64,000 nucleotides of DNA from Micromonospora sp. CB01531 (GTDB lineage Bacteria; Actinomycetota; Actinomycetes; Mycobacteriales; Micromonosporaceae). The position numbers and the translations under genes were made by a program. Below, one piece after another: positions 38,350-47,169 of this stretch; within the stretch, counting starts at the first letter, position 1; every line of letters begins with the position of its first letter. The notes under the pieces were generated by a model. That model ran no database searches and was not told the DNA's origin. It saw only the letters and a program-made list of their open reading frames with translations. The DNA lies in assembly GCF_001905095.1 (NCBI RefSeq), contig NZ_LWLS01000001.1, positions 234,581 to 298,580 on the forward strand, in the 5' to 3' direction.

Positions 38350-39930
38350 ATGACCTTCCAGGTGTACGACACGACGCTGCGCGACGGCGCCCAGCGCGAG
38401 GGGCTCAGCTACTCGGTGGTCGACAAGCTGGCGGTGGCCCGCCTGCTGGACGACCTCGGGGTCGGCTTCATCGAGGGCGGCTGGCCCGGCGCGGTGCCCA
38501 AGGACACCGAGTTCTTCCGGCGCGCGCGCACCGAGCTGAAGCTCAAGCACGCGATCCTGGTCGCGTTCGGGGCCACCCGCAAGGCCGGGATGGCGGTCGA
38601 CGCCGACCCGCAGGTGCGCGGGCTGCTCGACGCGGAGACCCCGGCGGTGGCACTGGTCGCCAAGGCGGACCTGCGGCACGTCGAGCGGGCGCTGCGCACC
38701 ACCGCCGAGGAGAACCTGGCGATGGTCCGGGACACGGTCGCGCACCTGGTGCGGCAGGGCCGGCGGGTCTTCGTCGACGGGGAGCACTTCTTCGACGGCT
38801 ACCGGCACGACCCGGCGTACACCGCGGCGGTGCTGGAGGCGGCGCTGGCCGCTGGCGCCGAGCGGTTCGTGCTCTGCGACACCAACGGCGGGATGCTGCC
38901 GTCCCAGATCACCGCCGCCATCGCCGACGTGACCGCGCGCACCGGCGTGGCGCCGGAACTGCTCGGCATCCACTGCCAGAACGACACCGCCTGCGCGGTG
39001 GCCAACACGATCGCCGCGGTCGAGGCCGGCGTCCGGCACTTCCAGGGCACCGCCAACGGGTACGGCGAGCGCCCCGGCAACGCCGACATCTTCGCGGTGG
39101 TCGCCAACCTCCAGCTCAAGCTCGGGCTGCCCGTCCTGCCGGAGGGCTGCCTGGAACAGATGGTGCGGGTCTCGCACGCCATCGCCGAGATCGCCAACAT
39201 CGCCCCCGACACCCACCAGGCGTACGTCGGGGCCGCCGCCTTCGCCCACAAGGCCGGGCTGCACGCGAGCGCGATCAAGGTCGACCCGTTGCTCTACAAC
39301 CACGTGGACCCGTCGGTGGTGGGCAACGACATGCGGATCCTGGTGACCGAGATGGCCGGCCGGGCCAGCATCGAGCTCAAGAGCCGTGAGCTGGGGCTGG
39401 ATCTGGCCGGCCATCCGGAGGCGCTGTCCACCGTCACCAGGCGGGTCAAGGAGCTGGAGGCCGGCGGCTGGTCGTTCGAGGCCGCCGACGCGTCGTTCGA
39501 GCTGCTGGTCCGCGCCGAGCTGCCCGGCGGCGCCGCGCCCCGGCCGTTTGCCCTCGAGTCCTACCGGGTGCTGGTCGAGCACCGCGAGGACGGTGCGGTG
39601 GTCTCCGAGGCCACCGTCAAGATCCGGGTACGCGGCGAGCGGGTGATCGCCACCGCCGAGGGGAACGGTCCGGTCAACGCCCTGGACGAGGCGCTGCGGG
39701 TGGGGCTGGCCCGGCATTATCCGGAGCTGCGCGACTTCGAGCTGGCCGACTACAAGGTCCGGATCCTGGAGGGCAGCCACGGCACCGGGGCGGTGACCCG
39801 GGTGCTGGTGGAGACCGCCGGCGCGGGCCGCGACTGGACCACCGTCGGCGTACACCCCAACGTGGTCGAGGCGAGCTGGCACGCCCTCGTCGACGCGCTC
39901 ACCTACGGCCTGGACCGGGCCCGGGTGTAA
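38350..39930 (+). CDS. cimA: (R)-citramalate synthase
   Basis: CimA, 526 residues, condenses pyruvate and acetyl-CoA to citramalate, giving 2-ketobutyrate for isoleucine without threonine deaminase. It belongs to the HMGL/isopropylmalate synthase fold: VYDTTLRDGAQREGLSYSV at the start, GIHCQNDTACAVANT and TANGYGERPGNADI in the barrel, and AAAFAHKAGLHASAI. The C-terminal LeuA-type dimer domain (about 400-526) gives feedback control. The phrase GWPGAVPKDTEFF after the first helix favours CimA over LeuA, which is usually longer in actinobacteria. GAGGA precedes ATG 38350. Expression passes through the Val-Leu-Ile-Ile leader attenuator. Confidence 0.93.
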   Translation: MTFQVYDTTLRDGAQREGLSYSVVDKLAVARLLDDLGVGFIEGGWPGAVPKDTEFFRRARTELKLKHAILVAFGATRKAGMAVDADPQVRGLLDAETPAVALVAKADLRHVERALRTTAEENLAMVRDTVAHLVRQGRRVFVDGEHFFDGYRHDPAYTAAVLEAALAAGAERFVLCDTNGGMLPSQITAAIADVTARTGVAPELLGIHCQNDTACAVANTIAAVEAGVRHFQGTANGYGERPGNADIFAVVANLQLKLGLPVLPEGCLEQMVRVSHAIAEIANIAPDTHQAYVGAAAFAHKAGLHASAIKVDPLLYNHVDPSVVGNDMRILVTEMAGRASIELKSRELGLDLAGHPEALSTVTRRVKELEAGGWSFEAADASFELLVRAELPGGAAPRPFALESYRVLVEHREDGAVVSEATVKIRVRGERVIATAEGNGPVNALDEALRVGLARHYPELRDFELADYKVRILEGSHGTGAVTRVLVETAGAGRDWTTVGVHPNVVEASWHALVDALTYGLDRARV

Positions 39931-39975
39931 GGAGGGGATCCCGCTCAATGCCTGAGGTCAACCAGACGCCCCTGC
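39931..39975. repeat. Dispersed repeat, GCCTG-core family (copy 3 of 3)
   Basis: It begins on the base after the cimA stop: GGAGGGGATCCCGCTCAATG, then CCTGAGG, and ends CAGACGCCCCTGC. Read forward it aligns with the reverse complement of 21021-21066 (GGAGGGG.TCCC.G.TCAA.GCCTG.GG). It fills the gap to the convergent gene at 39976. Confidence 0.5.
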
Positions 39976-40968
39976 TCACGCGGCGGGCAGGCGCAGCTCG
40001 GCGAGGACGGCCCGGTGGTCGCTGCCGGGGACGGGGTGCACGGCCACCGAGCGGACCGCGATGCGCCGGTCCACCAGCACGTGGTCGATGGTGACCGGCG
40101 GGATCAGGTCCCCGTCGTACGGGCCCCAGGTGCCGGCGAGCCCGGCGCCGGCCGCATCGGCGGCGTCGACGTAGCCGGTGGCGATCAGCTCCCGCAGCGG
40201 CGCGTGGTCGAGAGTGGCGTTGAAGTCCCCGGCGAGGATGCTCAGCCGTCCCCGGGGCGTGGCGGGCGGCTGCCCCCGCAGGTCGGTCCACCAGTCCGGG
40301 AGCGCCTCGACGGCGTAGGGGGCGGCCGGGTGCGCGGACTCCACCCGCAGGGGTGGCGCGCCCGGCACCGCCAGGGTCCCGTACGCCTGGGTGAAGGCGA
40401 AGCCCGGGTTGCGCCGAAACCCGCCCTCGCTGAGTGGGAAGCGCGCGTACACCCCGGAGCCGGTGGTGCCGACCTCGGGGTTGAGCTCCCGGTAGGGGAG
40501 CAGGGTGGCCAGCCCGAGGCGGTCCAGTTCGGCCGCGATCCCGGGGGTGAACTCCTGCACGGCCAGCACGTCCACCCGGTGCGCGCGGACCAGCTCGACC
40601 AGCCTCGCCGGGTCGGCGCCGCCCACCAGCAGGTTGGCGGTGAGTAGGCGGAGCGTGGGGCCACCGACCTCGGGCTGCCCGGCGGCGACCGCGCGGGGCG
40701 CCACCACGCCGACCAGCGCCAACGCGATGACCGCCGCGGCCACCGCCGCCGCGCGGCGCCGCAGCGCGAGCGCCAGCACCAGCGGCACCAGGGACGCGGC
40801 GGCGATGTACGGCGTGAAGGCGACCGCCTGCACCAGCGGCCCGCGCTCCAGGCCGGCCAGGCGGAGCACGGCCCAGGCGGCCACCGGCGCGACGGTGAGC
40901 CAGCAGGCGGTAGTGGCGATCCGGCGCGTCCGGGCGGCGGCCCGTCCAGCGTCCGTGGTGGTGATCAC
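39976..40968 (-). CDS. Membrane-anchored endonuclease/exonuclease/phosphatase-family protein
   Basis: A 330-residue protein. Three hydrophobic helices fill about residues 15-100, followed by an EEP domain expected on the outer face. Catalytic motifs are LRLLTANLLVGG (Asn), LAVQEFTPG (Glu), ILAGDFNATLDH (Asp-Asn), VTIDHVLVD (Asp-His) and GSDHRAVLAEL (terminal Asp-His). It could be a phosphodiesterase or nuclease; similar VanJ-like proteins hydrolyse undecaprenyl pyrophosphate, a possibility only. I chose GTG 40968, with TACGGT (40976-40981) seven bases upstream; GTG 40977 and ATG 41016 are alternatives. Confidence 0.8.
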   Translation of the reverse strand: MITTTDAGRAAARTRRIATTACWLTVAPVAAWAVLRLAGLERGPLVQAVAFTPYIAAASLVPLVLALALRRRAAAVAAAVIALALVGVVAPRAVAAGQPEVGGPTLRLLTANLLVGGADPARLVELVRAHRVDVLAVQEFTPGIAAELDRLGLATLLPYRELNPEVGTTGSGVYARFPLSEGGFRRNPGFAFTQAYGTLAVPGAPPLRVESAHPAAPYAVEALPDWWTDLRGQPPATPRGRLSILAGDFNATLDHAPLRELIATGYVDAADAAGAGLAGTWGPYDGDLIPPVTIDHVLVDRRIAVRSVAVHPVPGSDHRAVLAELRLPAA

Positions 40969-41178
40969 GGCCGTCACCGTACCGCGCCGGTGCCGCCACG
41001 GTGCCCGCAACACCATTTCACGAATGGTCTCCGATTCACCTTTCACAGTTTTCGGGTCGCCAATCACGAGCCGACACGCAAATAGCCGCTATTGACCATC
41101 GGCATTTTACGGTGCTAACTTCCACCTGGTTGAGACGTCGCGACTCTCGGTAGTAAGGCCAGGTCAAGCCGGGTGCGG

Positions 41179-41197
41179 AAGGTTGAGTGTCAACCTT
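41179..41197. promoter_or_regulatory. Perfect 8 bp-arm palindrome, candidate operator
   Basis: AAGGTTGA-GTG-TCAACCTT sits about 130 bp before the small gene at 41327 in an unusually AT-rich stretch (41030-41200). The size and symmetry suit a dimeric repressor site. No regulator is adjacent. Confidence 0.4.
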
Positions 41198-41326
41198 GAC
41201 GGTGCGGGAAAATGCGCGGGCTTCCCGATGGCCTGCGGGTTTCTGGCCCGGCTCTCCGGCAGTAGTCATCCGGCCTGTCAATCGCGGGTCGGCCAGCTCG
41301 TCACGGTCACAAAAGGGAGACCTGTC

Positions 41327-41491
41327 ATGGCCATATTCCTCAGACGCAAGGCGGCGGTGGTAGCGCTCGGCGTCCTGACCCTCACCCTGGCCGGCGGGGG
41401 CATCGCGGCCGCCGCCCACCCGGCGGCGAAGGCTCCGGCCGAGGTCGCCCAGCCCGGCGCCCGGCAGCCCGGCCAGCAGCCGCCGCGCTGA
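41327..41491 (+). CDS. Small exported or membrane peptide
   Basis: A 54-residue protein: MAIFLRRKAAVVALGVLTLT, a hydrophobic stretch to about residue 30 (LAGGGIAAAAHP) that could be a signal peptide, then an Ala/Pro/Gln-rich tail (QPGARQPGQQPPR). AAAAGGGAGA is a strong ribosome binding site eight bases before ATG 41327. If the signal is cleaved after the Ala run, only about 23 residues remain. The function is unknown. Confidence 0.6.
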   Translation: MAIFLRRKAAVVALGVLTLTLAGGGIAAAAHPAAKAPAEVAQPGARQPGQQPPR

Positions 41492-41692
41492 CCCCCGCTC
41501 CAGCGGGGGCCAGCGCCGTTCGCCGCCACCGGCCGCCGCGACGGCGGCCCGTCTGCGCCCAGCTGCGCCGCCCGCACCCGCTCACCCGGTTGGTGCCCGA
41601 CTGGGGGTGTCCTCCCCGTCCGGCTCAGGAACAACCGCCGAGGGGCCGATAATCCGACGTTTGCCGCCGGGCCGGCTCGGGAAGCAAGCACC

Positions 41693-42742
41693 GTGACGGA
41701 CATCTCGGACACCCTGGCCAGCGTGCCCAGCCCGGTGGATGCCGATGCGAGCAGCGCCGAGCTGGAACAGACCCTCTTCGAGGTCAAACGCGTGATCGTC
41801 GGGCAGGATCGCCTCGTCGAACGCCTGCTCACCGCCCTGATCGCCGACGGCCACTGCCTCCTCGAGGGCGTGCCGGGGGTCGCGAAGACCCTCGCCGCGC
41901 AGACCCTCGCCACCGTCGTCGGCGGCACGTTCTCCCGAATCCAGTTCACCCCCGACCTGGTTCCCTCGGACATCGTCGGCACCCGGATCTATCGGGCCTC
42001 CACCGAGGCCTTCGACGTCGAACTGGGCCCGATCATGGCGAACCTGGTGCTCGCCGACGAGATCAACCGCGCCCCGGCGAAGGTCCAGTCGGCCCTGCTG
42101 GAGGCGATGGCCGAGCGGCAGGTCTCGATCGGCGGCCGGACCTGGTCCGTCCCCGACCCGTTCCTGGTGCTCGCCACCCAGAACCCGATCGAGTCGGAGG
42201 GCGTCTACCAGCTTCCCGAGGCGCAGCGGGACCGCTTCCTCATGAAGATCGTGGTCGACTACCCGACCGACGCCGACGAGCTGGCGATCCTCTACCGGAT
42301 GAGCAGTGACCGGCCGACGGCCCGGCCGGTGCTCGACCCGGCCCGGCTGCGCGAACTCCAGCGCCGGGCCAGCGACATCTTCGTCCACCACGCGCTCGCC
42401 GAGTACGTCGTCCGGCTCATTCTCGCCACCCGCGACCCGGGCCGGTTCGGGCTGCCCGAGATCGCGCCGCTGCTGGCGTACGGGGCGAGTCCCCGGGCCA
42501 CCCTCGGCCTGGTCGCCGCCGCCCGCGCCCAGGCGCTTATCCGGGGCCGGGAGTACGTGCTTCCGGAGGACGTCCGGGAGTTGGCCGTCGACGTCCTCGC
42601 CCACCGGCTGGTGCTCTCCTTCGACGCGGTGGCCGACGGCGTCTCCGCCGAGGCGGTGGTACGCCGGCTGATCGAGGCGGTGCCGCCGCCCCGGGTGGTC
42701 GCCGGCCACCCCGAGACGGCGCCCGACCTGGCGGCGGCATGA
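41693..42742 (+). CDS. MoxR-family AAA ATPase
   Basis: A 349-residue AAA+ chaperone-like ATPase. Walker A is LLEGVPGVAKTLAAQ, Walker B LVLADEINRAP with KVQSALLEAMAE, sensor 1 VLATQNPIESEG, and a C-terminal lid (ISPRA-like GASPRATLGLVAAARA). MoxR proteins help assemble or load metals into partner proteins together with VWA proteins. It is the first gene of a tightly packed group: ATGA overlap with DUF58, then GTGA overlap with the VWA gene, then the S1C protease. GTG start. Confidence 0.93.
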   Translation: MTDISDTLASVPSPVDADASSAELEQTLFEVKRVIVGQDRLVERLLTALIADGHCLLEGVPGVAKTLAAQTLATVVGGTFSRIQFTPDLVPSDIVGTRIYRASTEAFDVELGPIMANLVLADEINRAPAKVQSALLEAMAERQVSIGGRTWSVPDPFLVLATQNPIESEGVYQLPEAQRDRFLMKIVVDYPTDADELAILYRMSSDRPTARPVLDPARLRELQRRASDIFVHHALAEYVVRLILATRDPGRFGLPEIAPLLAYGASPRATLGLVAAARAQALIRGREYVLPEDVRELAVDVLAHRLVLSFDAVADGVSAEAVVRRLIEAVPPPRVVAGHPETAPDLAAA

Positions 42743-43806
42743 GGCGCCGGGCCGCACCGGCCCTGCCCGATCCCGGCCTGGCGGACCTCGCCCCCGACGA
42801 GCGGTTGCGCCGGCTGGAACTGACCGTCACCCGCCGGCTCGACGGGCTGCTGCACGGCCAGTACCGCGGTCTGCTGCCCGGCCCGGGCAGCGAGGTGGCC
42901 GGCAGCCGCGAGTACCGCCCCGGTGAGGACGAGGTACGCCGGATGGACTGGGCGGTCACCGCCCGGACCACCGTCCCGCACGTACGCGAGGTCGACGCCG
43001 ACCGGGAGCTGACCACCTGGCTGCTGGTCGACGCCAGTCCCAGCATGGAGTACGGCACGGCCACTCTGGACAAGCGGGAACTCGCGGTGGCCGCCGTGGC
43101 AGCGGTCGGCTTCCTCACCGCCGGCGTCGGCAGCCGCCTCGGCGCGCTGGTGCTCGCCCCGGACGGCGTACGCCGGTTTCCGGCCCGGGGTGGGCGTACC
43201 CACCTGCTCGGGCTGCTGCGCGCCCTGCTGGCCGCGCCGCGCGTCGGCGGGTACGACGTGGCGGGGCAGCCCGCTGCCGCGGACGCCGCACCGCTCCGAC
43301 GGCCTCAGTTCGGCGCGTCGCGACCTGCCGCCGACGCCGCCCCACCCGGGCTGGCCGACGGGCTCGACGGGGTCGGGCGGGTGGCCCGGGGGCGCGGCCT
43401 GGTGGTGGTGGTCTCCGACTTCCTCGACGGGCTGCCCGACGACCCGGACGCCGCGCCGCCCTGGGAGGTCCTCCTGCGCCGGCTCGCCGTCCGGCACCAG
43501 GTGCTCGCCGTGGAGGTGACCGACCCGCGCGAGCTGGAGCTGCCGGACGTCGGCCTGGTGACCCTGGTCGACCCGGAGACCGGCCGGCGGCGCGAGGTGT
43601 GGACCGGCGACCGGACCCTGCGGGAGCGGTACGCGCAGGCCGCCACCGCCCAACGCGATCAGGTACGCGCCACGCTGCGCCGGTGCGGGGCCAACCACCT
43701 GGCGCTGCGTACCGACCGGGACTGGAGTGCGGACATCGTGCGGCACGTGCACGCCCAGCGCCGGCTGGCCGCCGCGCCGGCCCCGAACCGGGGAGGTTTC
43801 GCGTGA
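42739..43806 (+). CDS. DUF58 domain protein
   Basis: A 355-residue cytosolic protein. The DUF58 signature is REYRPGEDEVRRMDWAVTAR at about residues 54-73, within a von Willebrand A-like fold (TWLLVDASPSMEYGTA has the DxSxS metal site). Its start overlaps the moxR stop (ATGA). It normally works with MoxR and membrane VWA partners; the process served is not known. Confidence 0.9.
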   Translation: MRRRAAPALPDPGLADLAPDERLRRLELTVTRRLDGLLHGQYRGLLPGPGSEVAGSREYRPGEDEVRRMDWAVTARTTVPHVREVDADRELTTWLLVDASPSMEYGTATLDKRELAVAAVAAVGFLTAGVGSRLGALVLAPDGVRRFPARGGRTHLLGLLRALLAAPRVGGYDVAGQPAAADAAPLRRPQFGASRPAADAAPPGLADGLDGVGRVARGRGLVVVVSDFLDGLPDDPDAAPPWEVLLRRLAVRHQVLAVEVTDPRELELPDVGLVTLVDPETGRRREVWTGDRTLRERYAQAATAQRDQVRATLRRCGANHLALRTDRDWSADIVRHVHAQRRLAAAPAPNRGGFA

Positions 43807-44762
43807 CCTGGCAGTCACCCGCCCGGCTCTGGCTCCTGCTCGGCGTCGCCGCGCTCGTCGCCGGCTACCTGATGATGCAGCGCAGGCAGAGCCGGTACGC
43901 GGTCCGGTTCACCAACCTGCGACTGCTGGACCGGGTCGCGCCGCACCGGCCGGCCTGGCGCCGGCACGTGCCGGCCGGGCTCTTCCTCGCCATGCTGGCG
44001 CTGCTGGTGGTCGGCTTCGCCCGGCCCAGCGCGGAGGTGCGGGTGCCCCGGGAACGGGCCACCGTGATGGTCGCGGTGGACGTCTCCACCTCGATGCTGG
44101 CCAGCGACGTCGACCCGGATCGGCTGACCGCCGCCAAGCAGGCCGCCCGCCGGTTTGTCGACGGCCTGCCGAAGGAGTTCAACGTCGGACTCGTCGCCTT
44201 CGCGGGCAGCGCGGCGGTGCTGGTCCCGCCGAGCACCGACCGGGACGCACTGCACGACGGCGTCGGGCGGCTCGCCGAGGGGATCACCGGCGTCCAGGGC
44301 ACCGCCATCGGCGAGGCGATCAGCACCTCCCTGGGCGCGGTGAAGAGCCTGGACGCCAAGGCGGCCAAGGATCCGCCGCCGGCCCGGATCATCATCCTCT
44401 CCGACGGCGCGAACACCTCCGGTATGGACCCGATGGAGGCCGCCGCCCAGGCCGTGGCGGCGAAGGTCCCCGTGCACACCATCTCCTTCGGCACCCCGTC
44501 CGGCTTCGTCGACCGGGGCGGGCGGGCGATCCAGGTGCCGGTGGACGGGCAGACCCTCAAGGCGGTCGCCGACGAGACCGGGGGCGGCTTCCACGAGGCG
44601 TCCACCAGCGCCGAGCTGCGCGCCGTCTACGAGGACATCGGCACCTCGGTCGGCTATCGCAAGGAACGGCAGGACATCTCCGCCCGCTTCATCGGCCTGG
44701 GACTGGTCTTCGCCATGGGGGCGGCCGCCGGATCCCTGCGGTGGTTCTCCCGGCTGCCCTGA
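43803..44762 (+). CDS. Membrane VWA-domain protein
   Basis: A 319-residue protein with an N-terminal transmembrane segment (LWLLLGVAALVAGYLMM), a second one near 55-75 (AGLFLAMLALLVVGF), a VWA domain (about 90-280) and a C-terminal transmembrane helix (LGLVFAMGAAAGSL). The MIDAS site is complete: DVSTSM, GTAIGEAI and LSDGANT. The GTG start overlaps the DUF58 stop. The domain probably faces the outside or the cytoplasm near the membrane, working with MoxR. Confidence 0.9.
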   Translation: MTWQSPARLWLLLGVAALVAGYLMMQRRQSRYAVRFTNLRLLDRVAPHRPAWRRHVPAGLFLAMLALLVVGFARPSAEVRVPRERATVMVAVDVSTSMLASDVDPDRLTAAKQAARRFVDGLPKEFNVGLVAFAGSAAVLVPPSTDRDALHDGVGRLAEGITGVQGTAIGEAISTSLGAVKSLDAKAAKDPPPARIIILSDGANTSGMDPMEAAAQAVAAKVPVHTISFGTPSGFVDRGGRAIQVPVDGQTLKAVADETGGGFHEASTSAELRAVYEDIGTSVGYRKERQDISARFIGLGLVFAMGAAAGSLRWFSRLP

Positions 44763-44810
44763 CCCGTACCACCCGTCCGCGACGACGGCACGACACGTGA
44801 GGAGCCAGGT

Positions 44811-45671
44811 ATGGCAGTGCAGACCGGACTCGGCGAGCCACGCGGCCCGTGGTTCGTCTCGCCGGAGCTGGATCCGGACGGGCGCGGGCGCTGGGACGTA
44901 CCCGGGTCCGATCAGGGTCCGGGGCGGCGTGGCTGGCGCGGGCGGATGCTGACCGCGCTCGCGGTGGTGGCCCTGTCGACGGTCTCCGGTGCGGCGGCCG
45001 GCAGCTGGGTGGCCGGCCGGGACGCGCCCGGGCCCGCGGCGGCGTCCGCCGCGCCGGTGCCGGCGGAACTGGTCACCGCGGCCGAGAAGACCGTGCCGGG
45101 GGTGGTGTCGGTGATGGTCGGCAGCGGGTCCGGGGCGTCGGCCAGCGGTTCCGGTTTCGCCATCGACCACGAGCAGCACATCGTGACCAACGACCACATC
45201 CTGGCCAAGGGGGGCGCCGGTCCGGTGACCGTGGAGACCTCCGACGGCCGGCGGTTCACCGCCGAGGTGGTGGGTCGGGAGCCGGGCAGCGACCTGGCGG
45301 TGCTCAAGGTGCCCGCCTCGGCCGGGTTGTCGCCGCTGCCGCTGGCCAAGCCGAACACCACCCGGGTCGGCGAGCCGGTGCTGGCGGTCGGTTCCCCGCT
45401 CGGCCTGTCCGGCACGGTGACTGCCGGCATCGTCAGCGCGCTCAACCGTCAGGTACGCATCGGCAACGGCCGGCACACCGCCGTGCAGACTGACGCCTCG
45501 ATCAACCCGGGCAACTCGGGTGGCCCGCTGGTCAACGCGCGGGGTGAGGTGGTCGGGGTGAACACGGCCATCGCCACCATCGACGGCACCGGTTCGATCG
45601 GCATCGGGTTCGCCATCCCGATCGACCAGGTCCAGCAGACCGCCGACACGATCATCGGTCGGGGCGGCTGA
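44811..45671 (+). CDS. S1C-family serine protease (HtrA-like, no PDZ domain)
   Basis: A 286-residue membrane-anchored trypsin-like protease. One transmembrane segment at about residues 45-65 (LTALAVVALSTVSGAAAGSW) puts the catalytic domain outside. The triad is His in HIVTNDHILA, Asp in GSDLAVLKVP and Ser in INPGNSGGPLVNA. HtrA proteins usually carry a C-terminal PDZ; here the protein ends at QVQQTADTIIG, so it is a short form. ATG with GAGGAG upstream. It lies 48 bp after the VWA gene and is probably co-transcribed. Confidence 0.9.
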   Translation: MAVQTGLGEPRGPWFVSPELDPDGRGRWDVPGSDQGPGRRGWRGRMLTALAVVALSTVSGAAAGSWVAGRDAPGPAAASAAPVPAELVTAAEKTVPGVVSVMVGSGSGASASGSGFAIDHEQHIVTNDHILAKGGAGPVTVETSDGRRFTAEVVGREPGSDLAVLKVPASAGLSPLPLAKPNTTRVGEPVLAVGSPLGLSGTVTAGIVSALNRQVRIGNGRHTAVQTDASINPGNSGGPLVNARGEVVGVNTAIATIDGTGSIGIGFAIPIDQVQQTADTIIGRGG

Positions 45672-45791
45672 CCGGACGTTGACCTGCGCCGGCCTACCGG
45701 ACGATCGCGCCGGATCGGGTGAACTGTCGGATATCCGGCGTGGGACCATCGGGCCATGGAAATATTACGCTGAGTATGGATACTGGCGTGG

Positions 45792-46094
45792 GTGGAGCAA
45801 GCTGTCACTGCGGCCCTCCTCCTGGTGGGCCTGGCCATCGGCGCCGGCGTCGGCGCGTCCTACGCCCGCGCGAAGCGTGGCTGGAAGGACTACAAGACCG
45901 CTCGTAACATCGTCCCGGGCGCCCGGCGGACCGCCTGGCTGGCGATCCGCGCGGTCATCACCAAGCTCGGCGTGATCGCCCTGCTGCTCGTCGGCGCGGC
46001 CGCGTACGCGGCGGTCGGGTCGGACCACGAGCGGGCCGGGCCGACGCCCACCCCGACCGTAACTCCCACGCCGAGTCACCGGGGCGGGCGATAG
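45792..46094 (+). CDS. Small two-helix membrane protein
   Basis: A 100-residue protein with a hydrophobic N-terminal helix (AVTAALLLVGLAIGAGVGAS), a basic middle (YARAKRGWKDYKTARNIV), a second helix (LGVIALLLVGAAAYAAV) and a Pro/Thr tail. No family is recognised. It ends ten bases before arfB. Confidence 0.65.
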   Translation: MEQAVTAALLLVGLAIGAGVGASYARAKRGWKDYKTARNIVPGARRTAWLAIRAVITKLGVIALLLVGAAAYAAVGSDHERAGPTPTPTVTPTPSHRGGR

Positions 46095-46103
46095 CCTCAT
46101 GGC

Positions 46104-46529
46104 GTGGACGACGGACTGCGGGTGACCGACCGGCTCGTGGTCCCCGCCGGCGAGCTGCGGGAACGCTTCTCCCGCTCGTCCGGGCCGGGCGGGCAGGGGG
46201 TCAACACCACCGACTCCCGGGTGGAGCTCAGCTTCGACCTGGCCGGCTCGCCGAGCGTGCCCGACCCGCTGCGGGCCCGCGCGCTGGACCGGCTCGCGGG
46301 GCGGCTGGTCGACGGCGTGCTGACCGTCACCGCCAGCGAGCACCGGGCGCAACTGGCCAACCGGGAGGCGGCCCGCGAACGAATGGCCGGCCTGCTGCGG
46401 GAGGCGGTCGCCCCGCCCGCCAAGCCCCGCCGCCCGACCCGCCCGTCCCGCGCCGCGAAGGAGCGCCGGCTGGCCGACAAGAAGCGCCAGGCCCAGCGCA
46501 AGCGCGACCGCCGGGTGGACGGCGACTAA
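46104..46529 (+). CDS. arfB: Alternative ribosome-rescue factor / aminoacyl-tRNA hydrolase ArfB
   Basis: A 141-residue YaeJ-type release factor homologue. The GGQ loop SSGPGGQGVNTTDSRVELSF hydrolyses peptidyl-tRNA on stalled ribosomes, and the Lys/Arg-rich C-terminal tail (AAKERRLADKKRQAQRKRDR) enters the empty mRNA channel. There are no codon-recognition domains. TAGCCT (46092-46097) lies six bases before GTG 46104, so the message is probably leaderless. Confidence 0.94.
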   Translation: MDDGLRVTDRLVVPAGELRERFSRSSGPGGQGVNTTDSRVELSFDLAGSPSVPDPLRARALDRLAGRLVDGVLTVTASEHRAQLANREAARERMAGLLREAVAPPAKPRRPTRPSRAAKERRLADKKRQAQRKRDRRVDGD

Positions 46530-46587
46530 CCGGCCCGGCGCGGAAAACGATTTTGTGGCCCACCGGGCCGCCGACCAGAATGCGCCG

Positions 46588-47160
46588 GTGCCCGTCGACT
46601 TCTCCGTCAAGCCCACGCTCACCGGCGAGCGGGTCGTCCTGCGCCCGTTCGTCGACGACGATCTCGCGGCGTTCCAGGTCGCCCTGGCCGACCCGGAGGT
46701 GGCGCGGCTTACCGGCAGCCCGCCCGAGCCGTTCGACCCGGATCGGCTGCGAGCCTGGTACGGCACCCGCAACAGCCAGACCGACCGGCTCGACCTGGCC
46801 GTGGTGGACAAGGCGACCGGGGCCTGCGTCGGCGAGGTGGTCCTCAACGAGTGGGACGGCCACAACGGCAGCTGCAACTTCGGCACCCTGATCGGTCCGG
46901 CCGGCCGGAACCGGGGGCTCGGCACCGAGGCGGTCCGGCTGATCGTCGGGTACGGCTTCGAGCAGCTCGGCCTGCACCGGATCTCGCTGGAGGTGTTCGC
47001 GTTCAATCCGCGCGCCCGCCGGGTCTACGAGAAGGTCGGCTTCGTCGCCGAGGGCACGCTGCGGCAGGTGCTCCGAGACGGCGACGACTGGGTGGACGCC
47101 ACCGTCATGTCGATCCTCGCGCCGGAGTGGGCGGCGCACCGCGGCCACCCGGAGGGCTGA
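46588..47160 (+). CDS. GNAT-family N-acetyltransferase (RimJ/RimL-like)
   Basis: A 190-residue acetyltransferase: TLTGERVVLRPFVDDDLAAF at the start, acetyl-CoA loop IGPAGRNRGLGTEAVRLIVG, and ISLEVFAFNPRARRVYEKVG with the usual Asn-x-xx-Ala/Arg-xx-xYEKxGF end. The substrate is unknown; the RimJ/RimL type can modify protein N-termini or antibiotics. I chose GTG 46588 because CAGAAT (46576-46581) lies six bases upstream; GTG 46555 is also in frame. Confidence 0.88.
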   Translation: MPVDFSVKPTLTGERVVLRPFVDDDLAAFQVALADPEVARLTGSPPEPFDPDRLRAWYGTRNSQTDRLDLAVVDKATGACVGEVVLNEWDGHNGSCNFGTLIGPAGRNRGLGTEAVRLIVGYGFEQLGLHRISLEVFAFNPRARRVYEKVGFVAEGTLRQVLRDGDDWVDATVMSILAPEWAAHRGHPEG

Positions 47161-47169
47161 ACCCGTTGG

